Assembly (NCBI RefSeq): GCF_022539665.2
Contig: NC_081333.1
Coordinates: 7,686,971 to 7,750,970 of the forward strand
Length of the DNA stretch: 64,000 bases
Direction of reading: 5' to 3'
Source: Daphnia carinata
Lineage: Eukaryota > Arthropoda > Branchiopoda > Diplostraca > Daphniidae
Each line of letters starts with the position of its first letter. Position 1 is the first letter of the stretch. This document shows positions 45,970-60,208 of the stretch, in pieces. The notes under the pieces were generated by a model that saw only the letters and a list, made by a program, of their open reading frames with translations, was not told where the DNA came from and ran no database searches. Made by a program: the position numbers and the translations under genes.

Positions 45970-48354
45970 GTCTTTTGATGGATGAACTTGATATTTCAAC
46001 CTGATGATAATGATGATGATATTGTTTTGAAGTTTTTAGAGATAAGACTCTTATCGTTCCATCTTCTCTCTCTCCCCCATTCCACATGGAGAATCAAGCG
46101 GGCAAAAAAAAAAAAAAAAAAAAAGAGAAGGGAGGGATCCGGAAAAGCTCCTGCTGTTGCTGTGTCTATATTAAGATTTCGAAATTGCTATTGACCTACG
46201 AGCAGTTTGAATCTCTTGTGTCAACATTAGAAAAAGAACATGCAAGTCCTCCGCCACCCCACCCATTTTTTCTATTACAGACAGAATGCACATGTCGTAT
46301 TGACAAACAAATGTAATAATCATAATAAAAAAAAAAAGGGTAAAATGGTAAACAGTGTCTCCTTGTTTTGTTTTTTTCCCTCCCCCTCCCAATAGCTTCC
46401 AGGTATCGTATGTTAGGGAGTACGCTGAACCGAAACAACAAAAAAAAAAAAAAAAAAAAACGGGAAAAATAGTAACGACAGCCAATCCCAATGGCTAAAG
46501 GGCTTAAAATGCGCCATCCGTGAAAGCATTAGAAATGAGCAATGTCTCTGGTAAAACAGTAAACAAGAGGATTTGTCGATGCGTCTTTCCTCCCCCCCCC
46601 CCACCCGACATCAGATTTCGTATTTTTTTATTCGATATGATTTGATACCAACTCCTGCGATTTCAATCATCTCGGTAGGTTGTAAGGCAAACAATAACGT
46701 TCGAGTGTAATATCTGGCCCATGTTGTTTTTCACGGCGAACGTCTGACGCAACAGCGATCCAATTTTCAATCAATTCATTTCAACCTCCGACAACAACAA
46801 GAACAGAAATCATAATAAAAAATGGGGAAAAAAAATAAAGCCGAATGATAATAACAGTAATTATTAACACTGAGCTGAGGCAAATCAATCCCGAAAAATG
46901 GAAAATAAAAAGAGGTAATCCAGTTGGTGCAGAGACATTATATGCGTATAGTCTGTTCCATACATAATTACTCGACTACATTTGAATAATTCGATGAAAA
47001 ATGAAATCCACACCGTCATTATTGAAATTTCTTCTATTTTTACAAGATTTCTTTCCTTCTTCTTTTCAGATGTTGGATGAAATAAATCTGGTTTACTTCT
47101 TTTTACCACCTTTTTAACATAGTCCCCGGCCCCATTGCAAATGATATGGTGGGTAGCGTGGTGAGGTCGCCCCATTCTATTCCCCCCCCCCCCCTCCTTT
47201 TTTTTTCTTTTGATTGAACGGGCACAAAATATAAACCGGCCATGGCTTTATTTCCCGTTTGAACCGTCTCAGGTGTTCGAGAAGCAAAGAGAGTTCGCTT
47301 TGGCGTCCCAACCCATCGGCCCCGAAAAAAAATAAGGGGAAATAATCATCTCATTAAAAATTTGCATATTAGATTGCTTCAGACTCTCTCTCGTACAAAA
47401 AAGAGAAAAAAAAAGAGGAACAGAAAAGAAAACAAGGTACACACGATCAGGTTGAATCAAGTAGGACTCCAAACAATCAGGTGGACCAGAGAGGCGGAGG
47501 AGGATGTGGAGCACACGTGAGTCCCTCCTCTTTACACACACACACACACACACACAAAAAAAAAGAAAATCATCGCAATGCACACGGGACTTGATTGTTG
47601 CGTGAGCGTGATGACGATGATGAGTGCGGCTTTCATCATTCGTCTTTTCGTTTTTATTTTTTCGTTCTTGTTTAAAGAAAAAAAAATAGAGAACATTTGA
47701 TGATTATTTTCGATTCTTTTTCTTTTTCCTACCTCGAACGTATGTATCTTTCGCTTATCTATTTACATTTCACGTTGTTTTCTTAAGCCTTAATCTCTTG
47801 ACATCATCCGTGATGACAACAAGGTACTCGGCTCGGGTGGGCGGAGTATTAGCCGTCGGGGCATACAAAAACAAACGTCCACCGTTTGTAGATTATTTTT
47901 TTTTTTTAAGGGAAAAAGAGAACTAGAATCTCAAATACGTGTGTTAAACAGATTGTTTTTTGTTTTCAATCAGAAAAAAAAAAAAAATGAATCCCCCACG
48001 TATGCCTTTCCCGAGCCTACGGTTTTTTCAAAATGCATCACATTATCACGAAAATAATAACAATAAAAACAAAAGGCAGTAGCCATCACAGTCTTCTCTC
48101 TCTCTCTCTCTCTCTTCTTTTTATTATTTTTCTTTTAAAAAGGGGTTGAATAATGTCTTTTGGAAAAGAGAGAAAAGATCAGAGGAAAAGCAGCCGAGAA
48201 AAATCGGTGGGAAACGAGTGTTGATTGAACACCCGAAAATGTTTTATTCACGAAGCGGCATCGGGAATTAAAAAAAAACAAAAAACACCCGAACGAATAG
48301 TGTAGGTAAAAAGAAATTTTTCTTTGTCTCTCTCTCTCTCGTGTGTTTCATCAG
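42672..48354. other. Upstream or intergenic DNA, no gene recognised
   Basis: Homopolymer-dense, with poly-A of 31 at 43590-43620, CT repeat at 45151-45177 and C run at 45303-45320. A segment at about 46140-46316 is open in the same register on both strands and ambiguous. A 96-codon minus frame at 47175-46885 is unremarkable statistically. Confidence 0.6.
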
Positions 48355-48471
48355 CGTCTCTTTAGCAAGTTGAAACGCTTTACCGACAATTTTCTGGACG
48401 ACGTGAACCTTTTGCTTTCGGGGGTCCCTTTTGACGGAGACGCCAATACGCGCCAACCCACACGAAGCTGA
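48355..48471 (+). CDS. Candidate 3'-terminal coding exon, unknown product
   Basis: A long pyrimidine tract (TTTTTCTTTGTCTCTCTC...GTGTGTTTCATCAG) precedes 38 codons and TGA in phase 0. The product begins RLFSKLKRFTDNFLDD, continues VNLLLSGVPFDGDA and ends NTRQPTRS. Codon usage is mixed with G/C in about half of third positions and there are no homopolymers. The minus strand of the same segment also has a good acceptor (CTCCCCATCAG at about 48467) and open frames, so strand is not certain; I prefer plus for the amino-acid composition. No family recognised and no upstream exon found. Confidence 0.28.
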   Translation, partial: RLFSKLKRFTDNFLDDVNLLLSGVPFDGDANTRQPTRS

Positions 48472-51400
48472 TGGGGAGGGAAAAAAAAAGAAGAAAGCAC
48501 AGCAGGTGCTTTCGTAATTAAGATTGTGCTGTGTGTCCTCTTTCCCACACACCTTCTGTATTCCCAATGAGACAAGAAGATCCTCCACGTTGGGGCTAAG
48601 TGCGAATCCATTAACCAATAAGAAAGGGCTCGATCGCTCAACTCATCGCGTTTTGTCGCACACGTTGCCGAATTGTTTTTCATCAATCAAAAACAAAAAA
48701 CAAAAAACAAAAAACAAAAAAAAAAAAAAAATAATATGAAAAACTAAAATTTAAAAATTCATCAGCAACTTGCAAGTTAATCACCCCCCAAAAAAATTCG
48801 TAAACAAAAAAAAAAAAAATGATTTTTCATTCCAATTTTCAATCAAATAAAAAGACGTTTCTCTCCGTTTTTTTTTAAATATTCGAAAAGAAGAAGAGGA
48901 AGAATAATAACAGTAATCAAGGCGGAATCGGGCAGAGAAGAGAATTGTCGATGGTTTTTACTTCGACTGCCGCCGTTGCAGCCAACGAGCGCCGCCAGTC
49001 TTAATCTAATGAATAATGCAGTGCGTAATACAGCAGAAGAAATGGCTGTCTCTCCATATATGGTCAATATGTAATCACACACGCGCACATAAAGAAAATA
49101 CACCAAACATGATTTCTCTTCCTTCTTCTTCTTCTTCTTCGACTTGTCTAACCAAATTCTATACAGTTGCGAGCGCCGAAATGATCGAAAGCCTATGCCC
49201 ACCCTCAGTTGGATCATTAAAAAGCATCGACCCTTTGACGACCTTAACGAATAAAAATGTTCTGCTTCAATTGGCGCTATGATAATAAGCTTCTCCCCCA
49301 TTTAACATTGAAAAAGAAAAAGAAAACGTTTCTCTCTCTCTCCCCCCCCCCCCTCTTTTTATTTTGTTTACATTTTGAAGGGGTTTATTAGCAGACAACA
49401 ATAACGATGGACGCTTGAGCACGAACTCTGACCTTTGAAATTAAGGGCAACAACAACAACAACAAAAAGTGAAGTGGCGTGTATATATAGTCAACAGAAA
49501 GGGGAAATCATTCAGTCGTCTGATGCGCTGTAGCGCTTAATTAGTCCCGGCTATTATTTGATGAATCCACAAGTGCTCAAGACTGCGCCCAAACTGTGAA
49601 GTACATGGACGAGTAGGATAGACGCGCACACACACACACACATACACGCATATATTAAATACGTACATACATACACGCCATGCATAGACAGGGGGGGGGC
49701 TGAAAACTCGGTTGAAAATGGCAAGCAGCAAAGAGCTCCGTGAACTCCCCCCCCCCATCCCCCGTTGTTGTGAACAAACAGCGCGCCATCCGCGAGTAAT
49801 TAGCTCTCTTGCCAAAAACCCTTCAGAGTTCCCCAAACTCTCCTTCTCCTCCTCCTCCCCCCCCCACGTATTTTTTTTTTCTTTTACTACTCCGCAACAT
49901 CCATATATATATATCTGTGCCCTATGCACGCGTAGCCCATTTCTAGCTTACATGTTTAAATGATTTAAGGTTCATCTGATTGCACCACCGCATATAGATC
50001 GGAAAAGTGAAAAGAAGCACGTGCCCTTCTGTAACATCGTCAAACCATCTTCTCTCTTTTTTTTTCCCTTACACACACTGGGAGGGGGGAGGAGATGAAT
50101 AGAGCAGAAAGAAAAAAAAAACAATGCGATATTGTGAGTTGTTGTCATGGGAACATGAAAGATCGTTCGCTAAACCCGCCAATCCCGACTCCCGCAGTGG
50201 GAGGAGTCAACGAGTCCGCATTGAACCCCGCACACGCTACTGAACGCGGGCAATAATACCCCGATGCTGTATAGTGTTAAAAAAAAAAAAAGGATGGAGG
50301 GAAACGAAATTCGCGTGGGAAGTTGAACAGCAGAGTTAACAATGCCGTTCGTCACATGTTTCCCTATTCATAATGTCCTAACATATTTTTCAGATGGGCT
50401 CCCTTTGACGTCGAAATGCACTTTGACCGGGGATGGCGAATGTAACATGGCTCCCTCTACTCTCTTTTATTTCAAAACAAAAAAAAACTTGTTTGAAAAC
50501 AAGAAAAGAAAAATTCAAACGAAAAAAAAAAAAAATGAAATGGTGGGGTAAAAGTAAAAAAAAAAAAAAAAAAAAAAGAAGATGGCTAATAGCTAATGGA
50601 GAAGTTGCATGTCGGAGCACTCCCTTCTTCCCCTAGCTGCTACTACAACTACTACCTCTTTTGCATAGAATGCTATTGTTGTTATATATATATATATATA
50701 TATATATATCTATTCGACTACTTTTTTTTTCCTTCTTCTCAAAAAGACGTTGTAGTGTTTGCACCGCTCACATTTTCAGTTTGTTGTTCTTTTTTTTTTT
50801 TTTTTTTTTTCTATTGGAGAGCCAAACGTCCTCGGTGAGGAGCAACAAACACGAAGTCGTTCATATCCACAGGTCTAAATTCATTTTTAATTGACTTGGC
50901 TGGCAGCGCACACAGCCCGCGCTCTTCATCACGTGCGATGGACCCCCCTCTCATCTTCTTTTTTTTTTTTTTTTTTTTGTTTCATAGACAACAACATATG
51001 GACCACATCAGAGAAGGGCTGATGGGAAGCAACACGAATAGACGCCAAAGAAGAAGAGGCAAAGGGGGCAGGACGGACACGCCGGACAGAGAGAAGAGTA
51101 TTCCATCACATTCAAGTCAAAAGAACGCCTATCTCCACCCCATCGATACATTTTCTTGTGTGTCGAGATGTTTATGTATAGCTGCCGTGCTCTTCGAAAA
51201 TAAAAGAAAAATCTCTCTCTCCTTCTCGGCGGTCAATCAACTCCGCGAAATCATCAGACTCCTCATCTCTTTTTCTAACAGAGAGCGAAGAAAAAAAAAA
51301 TCTCAATTATAAATACATATATAATATATAGTCCGGAGAAATAAATAAGAGTTGGAATACAACCAAGAAAAAACAAAAATGTGAGGAAATGAGTTCACAG

Positions 51401-52417
51401 TCAACAGGTTTTTTTCCCCCCTTGTAACAATAAGGAAATCATCATCAAATTGCAAGCGCATTCAATGATGATAATCATCTCTAGACTATCAAAAATAAGA
51501 ATTGAAATCAAAATTCACAAGGACGTGATTATGCAATGTTTTTTTTTTTTTAAACCGACAAGTGAACGATATGATCGATGATGGGGTCAAGTGTTATCGG
51601 TGTGTTAAAGTCAATCTTTCCTTAAAAGATGGCGGATCCCTTCATTCCTAAACGGACTTTTGGCTTTTAGTTTTTTTTTTGTTTTTTTTTTAAAGAAAAT
51701 GTCGGGTTGATGTCTACGCGGACCAAAGTGAATAATTTGTCCGAAGCAAAACAATAGAGATGAAAAGATACGGGGTGGGAAATCGATCCCAGTGCGGGTG
51801 AAAAAACAAAACAATAAAGATAAAAATCGGCTTTAGAAATACAAGAAAAAAATGTTTCTACCGAAATTCTTTTTGGATAGAAACATTTCTGGGAAATGCA
51901 TCTCCATTCGTCCCACTTTGTTCTCGGAAAAAAAAATGTTAATTTTGCTTTTCATTATCATCAGCATATTTCATGATGAGCCGACATGATTTACGGACTA
52001 CGACACTCTGCTTCAACAAAAAAAAACTCCCCTTTCGTATTTTCCTAAAGTAAGAACAACAACGACTACAAAAATTATTTACATTTCCTGTTGTTGCTAA
52101 AACAAAAATCTTCAAACTTTTCATGATTTAGTGATTTAGGCCGTCCGTAAATCAAGATGACGACTCTGTTCAACGAGGGATGAAAAGGGGACTGGACACA
52201 AGAGGCCTGCGGTTCAACACACACACGAACACACACCCAGTTAGCACAACATGAACCAAGTGTGTCCAGTCCGTTTTTCATTACTGTAGACAGAGCTACT
52301 GCCAATTCAAAAGTCTCGGGTGCCGAGCTGACTTGCCGTGTTTATAATAATAACAATAATAGGACGAATGTAAGAAAACAAAAGAATTCAATTTTGATTT
52401 TGATTATTATTATTATT

Positions 52418-52448
<31 letters not shown>

Positions 52449-55400
52449 CGGCTCGCTCACTAGGAGCCCGGCGACGTCACCCGTCGTTCTCCGTCATCTC
52501 ACAGTTGGATGTTCTGCTAATCTTTTATTTTATTTTAGTCTCGTGAAGAGCTCCCAACCAAACAATCGAAAAAAAAGGGGGGAAGGGGGTTGGTTTATTT
52601 CAACAATTTATAAGAAAAAAAGCTGAAACGGCACCACTGTGAGCATTCCTGCACGCAAACTTTCATCTCTTTTTTTTTTTTTTTTTTCAATGTTTCAACT
52701 GATGTTTGAACATCTCGTCAGAAACGAACGCAAACTGGGCGCTCGTAAAAGAAAAAAAATATGAAAGATAGAAAAATGAGGGAGGAAAAAAAAAAGCGCG
52801 CACAACCAACCGTAAATCAAATTTCAAATATTAGAGAAATATATATGTATTATATTATTATTATTAGTTTTTTTTTTTTTTTTGGTTAAAATTTTTTTAT
52901 ATCGTTTTTTGAGGAGAGCGCGCGCGCGCGCGCTGGATAGAAAAGAGAGATTTTTTTATTTCCTACTTCATTGGTCGTCATCGTGTTTAACTACCGTTAT
53001 AATCAACATTCGACCGTTTCTAGTGTTATTATCCACACAATCCTTTCGGTTAGACCGACGTGAAGGCCCCGTGCTGCCAGTTATTCTCGTCTATACGCAC
53101 ACAGTTGAGTATCACTCGTAAGGGCAAGAAACAAAATAAGGCTTCAGTTTCTCAAGAAAAAAAAAAGTCAATTTGAAAATGAGCTCGACTAATATGCGTC
53201 CATGTCGTCATCATTTTTTTTTGTTGTTGTCGACCACTAAAACATCAACTGTTGTTTTTTTTCTCTCTCTTTTTGGGGATGCGAATAAATTCCAGACGAA
53301 ATTGAAAAAAAAAAAAGAAAAGAAATAAACCATCAGAGAGAGAGAGGATCCTACAGAATGACTACACATCCAACTATGAAAAATGTGAAAGAGAATAAGA
53401 AAAAAAAAAAAAAAAAAAAGGGGAACACAACATGATGGAGGGGGGAGGATAGTTGCCTTCAAATCGGGAACTGCCATCAAAAAAAAAAAAAAAAAATGGG
53501 CAGGACTCGCAGCAAAAAGTGTGAAATCATTTCTTCCTTCGTTTTTATCTTTTCGGAAAAAAGAAGAAACGTCCGCGTCAGATCGTCAATCCTCTTTGCG
53601 TATCCTGTCTCGCCCCACCCCAACCGAAAGAAAAATGAAATGAGTTTTGGCGTGTGTGCGAGCTGACCGCGGAAATTGCTAGACAACACCAAAACATTCT
53701 TATTCAATGGGGAAAAAAAAAATTATATAAAATAATTTTATTTTCCTTTTTCCAGCAGAAAACAAGAAAATTGGCACCAAAAAATCCCATTTTGTTTTTC
53801 AAATAAATAAAAATAAATTTCATTTTTGGTGGAAAAAAAATGTAAGCGTAGTTCCCTTTTTCCTCACGAAGAAAAACGAACAAAATGAAGAGACTTTAAA
53901 AGACAAACATTTTTTGATAATAGACACCTCTATCCAGTTCTTCCACCTTATTTTCAAGCGGCCATCCTCTTCCTTCACGTCTATCGAGGTAATTTTCTCG
54001 CATTTCTCGTCCTTTTTTTTTTTTTTTTTTTACCTTCCAACGGAGAAAAGAGGAACCCCAGTACCGATGATTATACCCCGCTTTGGTATCCCTCCATTTT
54101 CGGACGACGGCGGCGACGGCTAAAATCCCAAGCGTTCATTTTTAACTTTTCATTTTTTTTTTTTTTTCTTTTTTTCGCCCTTTTTTTTGTTTTCCTCCCT
54201 TGCGTTTTTTGGTTAATTTACTGAGAAAAAAAAAACTCCCCCTCCACACCAAATAAAGGAAAAGGTAAACACTAAATTATCAAATTACGCGTCGTCGACA
54301 TAACAAGCGAGATCCGTCACAAGACGATGAAACCTTGATTTGTTACGTTCCAAAAATTATCTTTAACTCTTCAAAGAAAACAAAACAAAAACACCTGCGC
54401 AGAGACACTAAAAAATTCAAACATCAGCGCTGATGATATTAAAGCGAAATGTCCAATTCTTTTTTTTTTTTTTTTTTTAATAAAATTCGCAGGAGACACA
54501 ATGACCAAATAACTATTCATTAGGTCAAAATAGTTCAAATGAAAATCGAGACTCGCTACTTGATTGATTTGCCACGGCGCTACGACGACGTTGACTTGAT
54601 CTCTTCTGCCATAACATTTGATATTTATTTATATACGGACAGAGGAACTCTCTAATTGGATGGCCCCAACAACAACACACCACGAAGACGAGCGCAATTT
54701 TCTATTTATTTGATCTGTTCGTCTCTCCCTTTTAAAAGGAGACGCACGCAGCAAAAAAAAAAAAAAAAAGGAAAAATGCGTGCACGTCGTCCGCAGCCTG
54801 TGAACAAACGCCAATAGGAGAACGAAGATGCACAACAACAACAACAAAAAATTGGATGAATAAAAAAAAAAAAGAGACCCTCGTCAAAACTCTTGTTTCA
54901 TATGAATGTGTGTACTTGTATCAAGAGACGACGGTACATACGAACGGCTGCTTCAAATTCTTTTTTTTTTCCCTCCTCTTTTTTATAATGATCTACAATA
55001 GCAACGATGATCTTTTATTCCTGATGTATCGCATTGTAAATCTATTCCATTTTATATCAAGAAAAAAAAAGAGGGGGGGAACAACAACGAGAGGAAAGAA
55101 GAAGAAAAAAACTGCCGGGTTACGATGACCCCGGAAAGTTGGCCGGCCAGCCAGCCAGCCACCACACACACACACACACACACACAGAACGCGCAAGATG
55201 AAGCCCCCAATTATTCAGACATGGTGTGTTTCTTATAGTGCGCACTGCTCTCGATCATCCGAAATGGCCTTTTTTTTTTTTTTTTTCTTTTTCTTTTTCT
55301 TTCATCTTCTCTTTTCCGTGGGTTATAATTATTGCCGATCCACATCACGGACAAAACACGAGAAATAAGAACAACGAGACTGTTTCTTTTTTTTTTTTTC

Positions 55401-57417
55401 TTTTTCGACGGCATTCCGTTGCCGGACCTATTAAAGTGAAATCAAGAACACCAACTCTTGTGCGTTCATTTCTTTTTTGAAAAAAGAAAAGAAAAAAAGG
55501 TGGAAATCAAAATGAGTGAAATGCTGTGGCGCACCATACGTATATATTCGAAAAAAGAGGTGGTCATTATTTATGGACGTATGGACGGTTACAATCTCTC
55601 CTTCATGTTAGCCGATTCGGATCAAACATTAGACATGGAACTCAATTCGTACAATACAATACGAAAAAGTAAAAAAAAAAAAACGACCAATGAGAGAAAG
55701 AGAAATTGTTTCAATTGGATGTCTGACGAATAATCGAGAGAAAGAAAATTTCGTTTGATTTGCGGGTTGTTGTTTTTTTTTTTTTTAGTCTTACAGTTAC
55801 ACAATTGGCTTCCTCAATCTTTTCTTTTCGTACGCCAATTGTACAACATTATTATTCACGTGTCTATACTTTTCTTTCTCGTTATTTATTTCTCACCGCA
55901 TTTTTCAAAATGGCGCAACAGGTGCGATGGCTATGATTTTACGAGAGGAAATCAAAATCCAATTATTTCACCAATTTTTTTTTTCTCTTTCGTGAAATGT
56001 TCCCCTTTTTTTATGTCACCATAACCAGCGTTGCATTATGAAAATAAAAAATTTTTTAAACAAAAAAGATATTCGATTTACAATATTTTTTTTTGTGTTA
56101 TTTTTTAGTTGCTCTCCATTTTTGGAATGGGAACTAATCGCCTGTCGCATTAAAATAGGGGAGAAAAAAATAAAAATTAAAAGAACAACGTAAACGTGGA
56201 AATGTTTTAACCAACATTTTTTTTTTTTTTTTTTTTTTTTTAACTTTCTGCCGTAAAAAAAAGGCAAACGGAGAAAGGTGGGACGAACGGTCTCACTTGT
56301 TACGGGCTTAAAAAATGAGCGGAAACGTGAAACAAAGCGGCGAAACAAAAAATGGTTAAAGATTTATTAGAGTTTAAGAGCTTTTGATGAAGCTCTGAAG
56401 TGTAGACAATTTGAAAGTAAAAAAGAAGGCGCTCATTTTCTCGAGAAGGATATGACGAGCAAAGTGAACGACCATTTCGCCATATTGCAAAGTGTAAAAC
56501 GCGTAAAGAAAGATTTTTTTTTTTTCAATGATTGCTCCACGTTTTCATAACCCAAAAGGAAAAAGACAAAAAAAAAATGGCTCGTCTTTTTTACAAATTT
56601 CTATCACGGACGCGTTTCAACGATGTTCCCGCAGAGCGTTTTTTTTTTTTTTTAAACCCGCGTATGCAATGACGCACTCAACCCCCCCCCCCTTTATCTG
56701 CCACCAAATAAAACAACTGCCGCTGAAATAATATTTCGAAAAGAAAGGCGGTCCCTCAATTTTTTTTTTTTTTTTTTGTGCTGCTGTTGTTAGAGACTTA
56801 ACTATGCAAATGGGGGGCATGTTATAATACCATAACCAGGCACCGCTAAAAATGGAGGAGAGGCAAACCGTCGCCACAAGGAACCGACGACAATGACCGC
56901 ATCAAGCGAAATCCGGGCAAAAAAATATTTACGCAATAACCCGCCGACAATACAACAATAACAAAAAAAAAAAAAAAAAAGGGAATTTTTCAAAGAGCAA
57001 TAAACGCTCACACATTCGGACACGGTTGGCAAAACTTTAACGAGAATCAATCATGTAGGTAGGGTTTCTTATAGCCACCTGGAAGCTTTTGCAACGTCGA
57101 CATGACACGCCATTATTGGCGCAGCACGCAAATAGATTTTTTTGTTTTTTTTCTTTCTTTACTTTGTTTCCTTTCAACAAAAAGATTAAAATAATCAAAG
57201 TGAAAAAAAAAAAATCATTCATGCCTAACCTTTCTCGATTATTTATAATGAATACGAAATTTTGCTGTTGTTCATCATTCGCTCGTTGGTGTTTAAAACT
57301 AAGAGTCGTTCGCTTTTTTTTGTTATAATTATAGAAGAATCAAAAAGTATTCTACTTCGTTATTATCTTTTCAAGCTCCAGTGGCGTATTTTGTTCCCCT
57401 TTTGCTGTTTGTTTCCA

Positions 57418-57455
<38 letters not shown>

Positions 57456-59276
57456 ATGATGATGTCGCTGGCCCGTCGTTATACAAACAAGATATCGACC
57501 TGTGCCTTGCGGGCGGATCCTTTTCCCTTACACGCCTAGCAGACGTCGTGCAATAGTGACGTATTAGTGGGATCAGTGTCACGAACGACGATTCAAGAGG
57601 TTAGAGACACACAGAGAGAGAAAACTCATCAGTGCGGAATGGAACAAGTCAGAATTCTATCAACAACACCGGCAACGGTGCAGAATAATAAACAAGCCAA
57701 CAATATAAAAAAAATAAATAAATAAATAAACGAAAAGAAAAAAGGGCTTCAAAAAGAGAAAAATAGAATAAAAAAAAAAAAAAAGGAGAGAGTTGCGATG
57801 AAAACAAATCATACACGAAATGGTGTCGTTACTGCGGTTTGGGTGTGTACGTGATTTGTCACGCGTGAAAACGGGCGCGCACGCGCCGCACCGAAACTAA
57901 GACGGCAGGCAATAATAAAACATCATCTTCACATACATGCCGTCATCCCTTCCGACCCATTCCCTGTGCTTTATACATTGCCTCCCCCCTTTTCCTCTTG
58001 TGTTTATGTTGCGCCAGTGGCGCGCTACTGATGATGTGCGGCCGAGCAAGACAACCATAAGAAAGCGCATGCGCTACAATCTCCCACACACACACACACG
58101 AGTGAACCGTATTCAAAAAATGAATATTATAATCATAAACAAGAACACATTTTTTTTTTCTCTATCAAATGAACATCCAGCCGATCACAATGATCCCATT
58201 CAACTCAAAAATCGATTTTTTCGTTTAACAATGCGAAAACAGGTTCGATTCGACAGATATGGTAACGAATCGATTCTAAAATTTGAAGACAAAAGGGAAA
58301 ACAAATGGATGCGAATAGCACAAAAAGCCGAAACAATGCGAGTGAAATCATCTCTAATAAAATAAAAAATTCATTCGGCTCTATGTGTACCTGTCTTATA
58401 TAGACCCGCACATAGAGAGAGTGCACGCATATAATAACAACAAAAATTCGAGTAAGAGCGTGAGAACAAAAATGTCCTATTGCCTATGCCCGAAAACGCT
58501 TCGATTCTAGGGGGTTATAATCCACAGCGTCACACTCAATATGTACGACGATTATCGGCTGCCGGTTGCACATCATAAAAAAAGAAAAGAAGGGAGCTTT
58601 ATAGAATATAACCCGCAAGTACACACCACATCGTCAAATCCAGCGGAAAAAGCTAAAGCCAACGAAAGGGAACAGGGAAAGCAAAAAAAAAAAAAAAAAA
58701 AAGGGAGAGATGAAATAAGTTGGACGCGTGTCACGGCTGATTGGAAAGCCCCCCCCCCCTTGTTTTCTATACTTGGTTTGTTTACCCACTTTTTTCATCA
58801 TCGTCTCTCTCTCGCTTGGCTCTGTCAACGAGATGAAAGTCGCTCTTCAATTGTGTACACAATAATATATCGAGACAAGAGGATATATATATATATTCAA
58901 ACCTTTTCGGGTTGGCGCCACAATTTTTCCGCACGCATCGCATCGCACCGCAAAAGCCAAAAACAAAACACAGTCAGCTCGTTCGACTGAACACAAAATC
59001 ATCTAATATTCTCCCCTCCCCTCCCCCCTTCCCTTTTTTTTTTTTTTTTTGTATATTGGATATCGACCAATATAAGAGTTATAAATATTGATTTTATTCT
59101 TTCCTTTTTTCCAGTTACTTTTCAACTCTCGTCAATCAAAGAGAAGGAAAAAAAAAAGGGGCAAAAGATTGTCGTGTCGGATCAATCGGAGATGAAAACA
59201 ATTTACCCCTAAGCGGACATTGAAACAATTCCTACCCCTTTTTCTATTAAAATTAATTATTGTAAATCAGTCCTAC
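48472..59276. other. Upstream or intergenic DNA, no gene recognised
   Basis: Holds an AAAAAAC satellite (48690-48718), AC repeat (49626-49642), TA repeat (50683-50710), AAGATGGC motifs at 50579 and 51626, an inverted repeat at 51851-51887, a CG tract at 52919-52932, (CCAG)4 at about 55145-55160, a GA repeat (57422-57450) and an AAAT repeat (about 57715-57731). Frames at 57937-58365 and 58541-58990 (plus) are partly non-repetitive but have no recognisable similarity. Confidence 0.6.
51851..51887. repeat. Short hairpin
   Basis: Left arm aatgtttctacc and right arm ggatagaaacatt pair over 12 bases with a one-base bulge around a loop of 12. Confidence 0.7.
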
Positions 59277-59340
59277 CTTTGGTGGAGTGAACCAGGCGCC
59301 GTCGACAATAGAAGTCATGACAATGTCGTCCAGTTTAATC
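59277..59340 (-). CDS. Candidate 64-base internal exon, unknown; possible distal 5' exon of TFAP-2
   Basis: Acceptor (branch-like CACTTAAC, pyrimidine tract, TTTTTATAG) and donor AAAG|GTAGGA flank one base plus 21 codons: IKLDDIVMTSIVDGAWF then TPPK. Only one of the three frames is open. It ends in phase 0, like the 5' side required by AP-2 exon 2, and has an internal ATG (MTSIVDGAWFTPPK), so it could be a distant alternative first coding exon of AP-2 some 42 kb upstream. It could equally be an exon of another minus-strand gene. No family recognised. Confidence 0.35.
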
Positions 59341-60208
59341 CTATAAAAATAAAAAAATAAGAAATCGTTAAGTGATGTAAGAGGGAAAAAAAACGTGCTT
59401 TATCGTGTCAAATCTTTTAGTCGATTGTGTTTTTTTTTTCTCTTTTACTGATGGCGTGCGCGTAGTAGGTGACCTTTCACGATATGGTATCTAGTGACTT
59501 GTAACAAAACCTAGCCCCCCCCCCCCCCCCCCCCTAAAAAAAAAAAGAAAAAGAAAAGGGAACTCTATCGAATTGGGCGCACGAATCAATAGAAGGCCAA
59601 CGGGTGGGCCTGATGATGATCTTTAAATCATCGTCACCCTCGAGAAATCGCCCAACGGCGTCCTTATATTTTTTTTTCTTCGTCTTCTTTCTTCCATTGA
59701 AAAATCAAAGAATCCGCAATTCAAATTGTTCGACACGAAGCGGCATTACATAGATTTAAAACGATATTTATATCTATCCAAAAATTATACAAGGATATCA
59801 CAAGAAAACAAAAGCTGAAATTGTGGATATCATGCAAATCTTCACGCTCTGTCAAATATTGTTTTTGTTTTTTGCTAAGGTTGTCCAATGTTTTTGGCCT
59901 CGAATCGTCAGGCTTTAAAATCGATACACCGTGACACGAGATTTCCCTCAGGCAATTGAATCCCGTAGTCTCCCCCCCCCCCCCCCCGGCTTTTGCCTTT
60001 AGTCTATGCTAATATCAACTCTGATCAAAACCGACAATTCGACATCATCTCCTTTTTCTTTTTTTTTTTTTAAACATTCCTACCATTTTTTTTTAAAACA
60101 AAATTGCGCGGCAAAGTTCATTCGGTGGTAAATACCCACGAAGAAAAAAGAAGAAGAAAAAAAAAAAGGCGGCACATCAACGATTTGAGGAGGATAAACC
60201 TCTGGTAA
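59341..60208. other. No gene seen
   Basis: C run at 59515-59534 and 59971-59987, AT-rich filler, homopolymers. Nothing supported. Confidence 0.6.

Noticed and set aside
46140-46316. Segment open in the same register on both strands (plus LTYEQFESLVSTLEKEH; minus MGGVAEDLHVLFLML)
   Set aside because: Both readings look plausible, neither has convincing paired splice sites; strand undecidable.
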